This document shows, piece after piece, positions 57,592 through 64,000 of a DNA stretch of 64,000 bases. Source of the stretch: Mastacembelus armatus (lineage: Eukaryota > Chordata > Actinopteri > Synbranchiformes > Mastacembelidae); contig NW_022872910.1 of the NCBI RefSeq assembly GCF_900324485.2, forward strand, positions 62,001 to 126,000, given 5' to 3'. Both the position numbers and the translations under genes were made by a program. Numbering within the stretch: the first letter of the stretch is position 1; each line of letters starts with the position of its first letter. The notes under the pieces are model-generated. The model made no database searches, was not told the DNA's origin, and saw only the letters and a list, made by a program, of their open reading frames with translations.

Positions 57592-59049
57592 TCAGGCGTA
57601 TACCTGGTTTCCTCGGCTGAGGTCGGGAGGATGACCAGATGGAGGGGATTGGTAGTATGGAGTCAGATAGTCAGGCTTGTGGGACAGAATGGACAGGTTG
57701 TCCAGTGTTAGCGTGTGGGGTACAGTGAACTGCATGTTGAATGTTGGTGGAAAGTATATGGGAGCCCAGGGGTTAGGATGCAGACCATCTCCTGCAAAGA
57801 AGGCAGGTCGGTTCCAGAAGAGGTTGAAGTTGTCGATGAATTGGAGATTGTAGGACAGGGAGACAGACTTGAGCCAGGTGTTGAGACTGAGGATTCTGCT
57901 GAAGCGGCCAGAGCCTCTTCCAAACGTGGGGATGGGACCAGACATGAAAATAGTCTTACCACAGTTGCTTAGGAGGTGGAGGAGAGAGAGAAAATCCTTT
58001 TTAGTTAGTTCAGACTGGTGGAGTGACGTGTCACAAGTTCCAATATGAACAATCACTCTAGTGATGGAAGACGGAAGTGTTGGCAGTAATCCAGGAAGCA
58101 TGGCCAAGATGTCTGAGGCCGTAGCTCCAGGGAGACAGTGAGTAGTGGCGTTGAAAAAGCGTGCATTCCTTATAATTGAGTCTCCGATGATTAACGTGGT
58201 TGGGGGGGAAAGGGGGCGTGGAGAAGACGCCAGTAGTTGGCCGTTTGAGTCGTGTCGTCTTGCTGACTGGCGGGGAGGCGGGGCGGTGACATCAGGTGCT
58301 GAGGTGGAAGATGGAGGCGGCAGTTCGGTTGGTCCGTAGCTAGGGAGCCCGTGAGTGTGCCTGAGCACGGCCTCGCGAAGGATCCTACGGCGCACGGATG
58401 TAGTAGCTGAGCGGGATGGAGACTGTTTTCCGCCGGGGCAACGGGCTCCGCGAGGAGCACTTGGACTAAGGCGGGGGCGGCGGGTGTCGTCAGGGGGGAG
58501 CGAGAGCAGGTGACGGCGCCGAACAACATTGGCGGGTGACGGGTGTTGATGGGATACCGGAGCGGAACGATCCGGTACGTGATTGGCGGATGAGACAGTA
58601 TGTAGGTCCGGACTGGCAGAGGACAGAGGTGCAAATCGATTGGAGAGGTCTAGGGAGGGACGCGGGGACCCGTGGTGATATTTTTTCCGCCCACGAACCG
58701 CAACCTCGGTCCAGGAGGACCGAAGACATGGTGTAGAAGAGGAGGAGGGTCGTGGACAGGTTGACGGGTCCCATGGGGCAGTGTCCTGGACAGTGAAGGT
58801 AAGTGTGGAGATCTTCCTCGACTGCTCGAGGGCAATGTCCCTGAAGCTAGTCAGTATGGAGTCTTTCTGTTGGAGATCGTGAGAGAGGCGGCGTATTTCC
58901 TGCTTTAATTTGGTGATTTCATTGTTTGCTAGACGGAGTAGTAGATTGGCATTGTCCGAGTTGGTATTGTCAGGTAGTGTTGGCGTTGTTGTTGTTGTTC
59001 TTGGTGTTGATGGCGTTGTAGGTGCCTCACTGATTGTGTCGGTCGCCAT
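57592..59049 (-). CDS. LINE ORF1 with SGNH-esterase-like domain
   Basis: 485 codons from MATDTISEAPTTPSTP. The N-terminal third is Thr/Pro-rich with a likely coiled-coil (NNEITKLKQEIRRLSHDLQQ). The middle is basic and Pro/Ser-rich. The C-terminal part carries an esterase-like domain: IIGDSIIRNARF (block I GDS), HIGTCDTS (block III, Cys where Asn is usual) and DGLHPN (DxxH, block V). This ORF1 architecture is known from CR1/L2-clade LINEs, where ORF1 binds RNA. The frame is open over its full length. Confidence 0.8.
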   Translation of the reverse strand: MATDTISEAPTTPSTPRTTTTTPTLPDNTNSDNANLLLRLANNEITKLKQEIRRLSHDLQQKDSILTSFRDIALEQSRKISTLTFTVQDTAPWDPSTCPRPSSSSTPCLRSSWTEVAVRGRKKYHHGSPRPSLDLSNRFAPLSSASPDLHTVSSANHVPDRSAPVSHQHPSPANVVRRRHLLSLPPDDTRRPRLSPSAPRGARCPGGKQSPSRSATTSVRRRILREAVLRHTHGLPSYGPTELPPPSSTSAPDVTAPPPRQSARRHDSNGQLLASSPRPLSPPTTLIIGDSIIRNARFFNATTHCLPGATASDILAMLPGLLPTLPSSITRVIVHIGTCDTSLHQSELTKKDFLSLLHLLSNCGKTIFMSGPIPTFGRGSGRFSRILSLNTWLKSVSLSYNLQFIDNFNLFWNRPAFFAGDGLHPNPWAPIYFPPTFNMQFTVPHTLTLDNLSILSHKPDYLTPYYQSPPSGHPPDLSRGNQVYA

Positions 59050-59184
59050 CTTGTCGGTGTTGAAACATCAGCTGTGATGTCACCTAATACACCTGATGTG
59101 TTAGGACACATGCTGGTTTTCAACAGTCAACACTGAAAACATTTAAATACTTTGTGTGTCCTGGTGTTTTTTAGGGTAAAAGGT

Positions 59185-59435
59185 CAAACTGAAATGTAAA
59201 TGGTCTTATATAGCACTTTTATACACTCAACTACACTCAAAGTGCTTTACCACTATTTGCCCATTCACCTATTTGCTCATGACTCAGACACCGATGGAAC
59301 ATTCACCAGGGGCAACTTGGGGTTCAGGGTTTTGCCCAAAGATACTTCGACCTGTGGACCAGTGAAGCCAAAGATCAACCTACCAACCTTCTGGTTCAGG
59401 GTCAGTCTGCTCTACCTCCTCAGCAATAGCCGCCC
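59185..59435. repeat. Dispersed fish repeat 3' of V31
   Basis: Second copy of the repeat at 9130-9375 (TATATAGCACTTTTATACACTC ... GATACTTCGACCTGTGGAC). Confidence 0.6.
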
Positions 59436-59752
59436 TAATGTCATGATTTTATTCCACTCTGGAAAATCTTTTTGGAGATTAATTTATTAGATATCAGTCA
59501 AATCATTAATTATGGCATTGGGACAATAACAGATAAACATGTTAGTAAGTGATGTGTCAATGAAAGTGATTAGGGATCATTATTATGTTGATTCATTCTT
59601 TGACTGGATCATCAGAACAAAGAATCCAGACTGTGATGACAAACCACTGAAGTTTGACAGTGTGTGTCTCCCTCTGGTGGATGTTGTGGAGTATTGTGTT
59701 GTCTTTGCTCCAAAGGTTTTTGTACAGAGTTTTGGTGTTTCCTGTCACTGTG

Positions 59753-60198
59753 GGCCTCACAGCACAGTAGTACACAGCAGAGTCAGACACTGCAGCAGAG
59801 GAGATGTTCATGCTGATTTGATTTTCCTCCACTTTGACCTTCAGTCCAGGAACTGGATTATTACCCACTTGTCCTGAAGCAGAGTGTGAGATGACGAGCT
59901 CTGGTGGTTTTCCTGGATATTGGCGATACCAGAAGAAATAATCACCAGCTGACAGTTTGGGGTATTTGTAGGACAGAGTGACAGTGCTGTCTTCTAAACT
60001 GAACTCTTCATTCTTGACTGGACTCAGATCTTCACAGCCGACACCTGAAGGAAGACATAACTCTGTTATAACTTATTGCTCCAAAGGTTTTATCAGTGAA
60101 TTCTATTTTACATTTCTATGTTCACTAGTGAATTTTCTCCTACCTGTCAGTGTGATCAGAAACAAAGCTGAAAACAGATGTAAGTGCACTGACTCCAT
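59753..60198 (-). CDS. TCR alpha/delta V segment V31 (family A2)
   Basis: Leader exon 60144-60198 (MESVHLHLFSALFLITLT + 1 base); V exon 59753-60044 translates openly: GVGCEDLSPVKNEEFS, LSYKYPKLSAGDYFFWYRQ, ELVISHSASGQVGNNPVPG, KVEENQISMN, YYCAVRP. No FR1 Cys. RSS 59715-59752 consensus. Its 3' flank is the one that carries the E gene V5 at 9.6 kb. GGAGGAGC box at 60274-60281. Confidence 0.9.
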
Positions 60199-60564
60199 CT
60201 TAAAGATAGAAGCTGTTTCTGCTTTAATCTCCACTGTGAGAGTTTGTCTTTTCTGTCCTTCAGTCACAGTTTTGCTCCTCCCTTCATCTCTTCATCTCCT
60301 CCTTTCACACAGGACTGACGACTTTTCAGCTTCTCACTGGTCTTTATTGCTTTGCATAACATTGCATGGTTTTTATCACTAACTGGCTCATTATCCAGGC
60401 TGTGGAGCTTGTTCATAAATGTTGTAGTTATTTTAAAGGGAGAAGGCTCATGGTCATTTGACTCCAAAGCAGCTTTTGCATTGGTGTCACATTCACTGAC
60501 TGATGGAAACATAAAGTGAGAGGCTGCTTCATAAAAAGAGGTTCATGAATGATTGAATCATTTT

Positions 60565-60830
60565 ATTGCAGAATCACTACCCACTCTTTCCTAACCAGGG
60601 TCCCAGGGATCAGCTGGAGCCTATCCCAGCTCTCTTTGGGTGAAAGGTAGGGGGACACCCTGGACAGGTCCCCAGTCCATCACAGGGCCACATAGAGACA
60701 AACAACCTCACACACTCACACTCACTCCTATGGGCAATTTAGAGTCACCAATCAACCTGACATGCATGTTTTTGGACTGTGGGAGGAAACCGGAGTACCT
60801 GGAGTAAACTGGCCAAAGCGAAAATAATGT
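60565..60830. repeat. Common teleost dispersed repeat, second copy
   Basis: Same repeat and position as 17000-17265. Confidence 0.7.
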
Positions 60831-60984
60831 AATTTCCAGATCTATCCAGATGGCAAATAAAGTTATACATGAGTTTTCTTAACACTGCTTGAAAAGTATT
60901 TACTTGTAAGGTCACAAACCGCTCACTAGCACACCACCATCTACGTTTCTTAAGCAATATTCCCTTCACCGGGAGTGGTAGGCT

Positions 60985-62035
60985 AGGTCGGTGCACCGAT
61001 GGTCCTCAGGCAGTCTAGGCCTATAGCAGCATAACTAAGGGATGGTTCAGGGTTACCTGAAGCCAGCCCTAACTATATGCTTTGTTAAAAAGAAGGTTTT
61101 AAATCTAGCCTTAAAAGTACAGAATGTCTGCCTCCTGAACCCAGACTGGGAGCTGGTTCCACAGGAGAGGAGCTTGATGGCTATAGGCTCTGCCTCCCAT
61201 TCTACTTTTGAAAACTCTGGGAACCACAGGTAGAAAGAAGGCAGTTCTAGAGATTTGTTTTATGTGTGAATTAAAGAACATGTCCTGGTCAAAATTAACT
61301 CCAAGGTTTTTCACAGTAGTGCTGGAGGCCAGGGCTATGCCATCTAAAGTAGCTATATTGTTAGAAAAGCTATTTCTGAGGCTTTTAGGCCAAAATACCA
61401 TAACTTCTGTTTTCTCTAAATTTAAAAGTAAAAAGTTACTGGTCATCCAGGCCTTTACGTTCTTTAGACACACCTAAAGTCTGGCTAACTGGTTTGTGTT
61501 ATCAGGTTTCATAGATAGATACAGCTGAGTGTCATCTGCATAGCAGTGGTAATTAATAGAGTGCTTCCTAATAGTATTGCCTAAAGGAAGCATGTATAAG
61601 GTGAACAGAATCGGTCTAAGCACAGAACCTTGTGGAACTCCAAAACTAACTTTTGTGCACATGGAAGATTTATCATGAACAAGAACAAATTGGAATCTGT
61701 CCGATAAATAAGACTGGAACCATTTTAACGCTTTTCCTTCGATTCCAGTCACATGTTCCAGTCTCTGTAATAAGATGCTGTGGTCAATAGTGTCAAGTGC
61801 AGCACTAAGGTCTAGCAAGACAAGTATAGAGATGAGTCCATTATCATGTAGTGAGTACTGGTTCGAGACCACTACGATACTCTGGCTCCATGATTTGTTG
61901 ATATATACAGTGTATTGTTGGTTTGTGAGGCTGCACTATCTGCTCTGTAGAGCATTAGCCTCTCTAGCTGAAGAGCAGCATCTGTGATGTTCTCAGTTAG
62001 CAAAGTTTCAGTGTAGTCAAAGAGACAGCAGTCCC
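60985..62035 (-). mobile_element. L2/CR1-group LINE fragment 5' of V31
   Basis: Copy of 17420-18475: frames 61474-61872 ([56 protein letters not shown]) and 61111-61473. Confidence 0.8.
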
Positions 62036-62206
62036 CCCATGATTCATTTTCTTGTTATTCTCTGGTCTTCAAAGAATCCAGACTGTGTGATGACAAACAA
62101 CAGAAGTTCAACAGTGTGTGTCTCCCTCTGGTGGATGTTGTGGAGTATTGTGTTGTCTTTGCTCCAAAGGTTTTTGTACAGAGTTTTGGTGTTTCCTGTC
62201 ACTGTG

Positions 62207-62789
62207 GGCCTCACAGCACAGTAGTACACAGCAGAGTCAGACACCTGAAGCTTCTGGATCTTCAGAGGAACTGATGTCTTGTTGATTTCAGCATTAAATC
62301 TGTCTTTCTGAAAGTCTGGATCATTGTCTTCTGATCCAAAAGTGGTACGTCGCAAAATATACTTAGGAAAGTTATTTTCTTCTTGTTTATACCAGAACAA
62401 ATAGGCATTTGAATAGTCACTGGTCTCAAAAGTGCAACCCAGTGTGGCTGTGTCTCCTTCAGCAGCAATGACGTCTCCTGTTGGCTGGATCACTCTGTCT
62501 TCTCCTTTACACTCTGGGGAAGAACAGAACATGCAGAGGAAGAGATGGATCAATGAACATGATCGATGAAAGCAGAACAATCAGCAGGGTTAAAGAGTTA
62601 CCTGGCAAAGAGACAGATACATAGACATGTAGAATGAATCTGATTTTCAGGGATCATTGTCAGTGTGAACCATAAAAAGGGCTGATGTCAGCTCAGTGAT
62701 GTGTTCAAATGTTTGAGGATAAAACATGTTGTACTTTCTATCTTACCAAAGCAAAGAGCAGCAAGAATAATCCACAGCCAATGTTCCAT
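62207..62789 (-). CDS. TCR alpha/delta V segment V32 (family D)
   Basis: Leader exon 62747-62789 ([14 protein letters not shown] + 1 base); V exon 62207-62513 [23 protein letters not shown]1 ETSDYSNAY (longest D CDR1), CDR2 [31 protein letters not shown]. Open frame, canonical Cys pair; RSS 62169-62206 consensus. Sits on the LINE flank that carries the B gene V11 in the sister region. Confidence 0.93.
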
Positions 62790-62994
62790 CTGTCCAAGCA
62801 GGTTGAAATGAACAGGAGAAACTAGCTGATGTTCAACATTCAGTCTGAGAATTGTTCTTATTGACACAACGGTTGAACACAGGGCAGAAGTAGTGCACCG
62901 CCTACTTGATGATGTGGCCCTCTAGTGGAGGTAAACCGTTGACTTCAACAGTGTGGAAAAAAGGCTTCCAGCAGCTTGTCAGTGTGTCAGCTTG

Positions 62995-63030
62995 TGTTTT
63001 TGTACAGACTGTGGGTTTGCTGTCACTGTG
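62995..63030 (-). other. V33 RSS with 20-bp spacer
   Basis: Nonamer 62995-63003, heptamer 63024-63030, both consensus; the spacer lacks two bases of the GAGACTG stretch present in V7, V9, V16 and V20. Confidence 0.85.
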
Positions 63031-63670
63031 GGCCTCACAGCACAGTAGTACAGAGCAGAGTCTGTCACTGCAGCAGAGGAGATCTGCAGATCCAGATGTT
63101 GTTCTCCAGACAGTTTAGTCGAGAACCTTTTGTCTGATTTCAGAGAATCTGATAAGTTTGAAATGTTCAACCCGGAGATGTACAAAAGAGATTGTGGTGG
63201 TTTTCCTGGATATTGGCGATACCAGAAGAAATCATCACTAGCTGTTATAGTTTTGGAGTATTTGTAGGACAGAATGACAGTGCTGTCTTCTAATCTGAAC
63301 TCTTCATTGCTGACTGGAGTCAGATCTTCACAGCCGACACCTGAAAGAAGAGATGAATGTTTTTAAAGATGATACTAAACTCTGATAGTCTTTTCCAGTG
63401 GTTTTCATGATTCCTGATTTTTCTATATTTTAGTTCAGATTTTAACAATTTGAAGAACAAAAATGAACAAACACAATAACAGACGTACAAACAGACCAAA
63501 GCAGGAACTGAAGTCAGTGTCCACAGTAGAGTTTGTACAGACTGACAAACTGAAAGTGACCCATAGCAGTAAAGCTCAGGTTTGGGTCTCATGTCTGATT
63601 CCTGCTGTAACCTACCTTTTAGTATGATCAGAACAAGAGAAAATATTCCACAGCGTTGCAGTGAGAGCAT
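63031..63670 (-). CDS. TCR alpha/delta V segment V33 (family A3 hybrid), short RSS spacer
   Basis: Leader exon 63616-63670 (MLSLQRCGIFSLVLIILK + 1 base); V exon 63031-63340 is open: GVGCEDLTPVSNEEFRLED, LSYKYSKTITASDDFFWYRQ, then a CDR2-FR3 unlike any other here (PPQSLLYISGLNISNLSDS, SDKRFSTKLSGEQHLDLQ) before SSAAVTDSALYYCAVRP. NIS and NLS are possible glycosylation sites. No FR1 Cys. RSS 62995-63030 has CACAGTG and ACAAAAACA but a 20-bp spacer, two bases fewer than its relatives. Confidence 0.9.
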
Positions 63671-63764
63671 CTTACAGACAGTATCTGTGTTGTGTTTGCT
63701 TTAGATATTGAATGAATCTCACAGTGGGACTAGTTCTGCTCTTTGTCAGATTTGCTCCTCCCTC

Positions 63765-64000
63765 AACCTGTTCGTCCTCTGATATCACTGAACGTTATCG
63801 ACGCTAAAATCACTCTGAACAGATAAACCTTTATTTTTCTGCTGGCTTTTCTTTTTGTTTCTTTTGGCATATTTATGAACATCCTCAAAGAATCCTGTGA
63901 AGTCTAGTCTCCAAATGGCAGCATCATAAGTCATTTACACATCATTTAAAATCATGGTGAAATTGGTTTTATATAGTCTGGAGATGGCCTCATGTAGGAC
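63765..64000. other. A3 5' flank, third copy (runs off the window)
   Basis: Matches 27110 onward and 33945 onward, suggesting that another D-A3-B-C unit continues beyond the window. Confidence 0.55.

Larger units (their letters stand above)
55453..59099 (-). mobile_element. CR1/L2-type LINE insertion, internally deleted
   Basis: A 3.65-kb element lying between CATCTGTATT and TTAGGACACATG, which are contiguous at 9040-9055 in the sister copy. Its 3' tail on the minus strand is an (ATT)n run (55453-55470), as in L2/CR1 elements. ORF1 at 57592-59049, ORF2 pieces at 55767-57525. GC content is visibly higher than in the surroundings, and it is younger than the V4/V30 duplication. Confidence 0.88.

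Noticed and set aside
58145-58736. Long open frames on the plus strand of the GC-rich stretch
   Set aside because: They arise from codon bias of the LINE ORF1 on the other strand.
57592-59049. 485-codon frame as a host esterase
   Set aside because: It is immediately followed by a reverse-transcriptase remnant and ends in the structure of LINE ORF1.
367-63670. V frames continuing past YYCA ([19 protein letters not shown])
   Set aside because: This is read-through of the heptamer, spacer and nonamer; germline V coding ends at the heptamer.
1-64000. J segments, D segments or constant exons
   Set aside because: No FGxG motif with a 12-spacer RSS and no C-domain exon was found on either strand by reading; very short D segments could be missed.
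1-64000. NITR or other non-rearranging Ig-like receptor cluster
   Set aside because: Every V exon ends at a 23-class RSS and there are no transmembrane or J-like exons.
1-64000. CRISPR arrays, operons or bacterial signals
   Set aside because: The sequence is vertebrate; repeats are LINEs and segmental duplications.

Overview
The window is vertebrate genomic DNA and carries a dense array of rearranging antigen-receptor V segments, all on the minus strand. I count 33 V segments (V1-V33 by rising coordinate). Each has a short leader exon, a phase-1 intron of roughly 90-280 bp (the three longest, in A3, about 275 bp), a V exon of about 270-310 bp ending in YYCA, and directly after it a recombination signal sequence (RSS) of the 23-spacer class (heptamer CACAGTG, nonamer ACAAAAACC or ACAAAAACA). 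The V exon character ([35 protein letters not shown]) and the 23-class RSS indicate the V region of a T-cell receptor alpha/delta locus. Dispersed repeats of L2/CR1/Rex1-like LINE type and other sequences typical of bony fish point to a teleost, probably a spiny-rayed one. The species and the alpha-versus-delta use of single V genes cannot be read from the sequence. No J, D or constant exon was seen.

The V segments fall into six sequence families. Family A (11 members: V1, 7, 9, 10, 13, 16, 20, 24, 27, 31, 33) comes with three different leader exons (A1, A2, A3). B has 5 members (V2, 11, 17, 21, 28), C has 6 (V3, 12, 18, 22, 25, 29), D has 6 (V6, 8, 15, 19, 26, 32), E has 3 (V5, 14, 23) and F has 2 (V4, V30). 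Thirty reading frames look open; V2, V3 and V8 each have one disabling change. V1 and V5 have damaged RSS heptamers, V27 a damaged nonamer, and V33 a shortened spacer.

Layout: the cluster grew by repeated tandem and segmental duplication of units such as D-A-B-C. Clear copies are 25.2-32.1 kb against 32.1-38.6 kb, 4.1-9.7 kb against 51.5-59.7 kb, 16.5-18.6 kb against 60.0-62.2 kb, and 11.3-12.8 kb against 45.4-48.2 kb. LINE pieces fill most gaps between V genes. Some predate the duplications and are shared; others are copy-specific insertions (29.65-31.1, 35.05-36.04 and 55.45-59.1 kb). A 514-bp inverted-repeat element lies at 46.41-46.92 kb.

The most interesting observations concern V-gene modularity. 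The same 3' flank carries different V families in different copies, different leader exons serve the same V family, two V exons look like hybrids, CDR1/CDR2 differ between copies whose frameworks are nearly identical, and every family A member has lost the first canonical immunoglobulin cysteine (Tyr in place of Cys23). A GGAGGAGC box sits 76-87 bp upstream of the leader ATG in families A and F.
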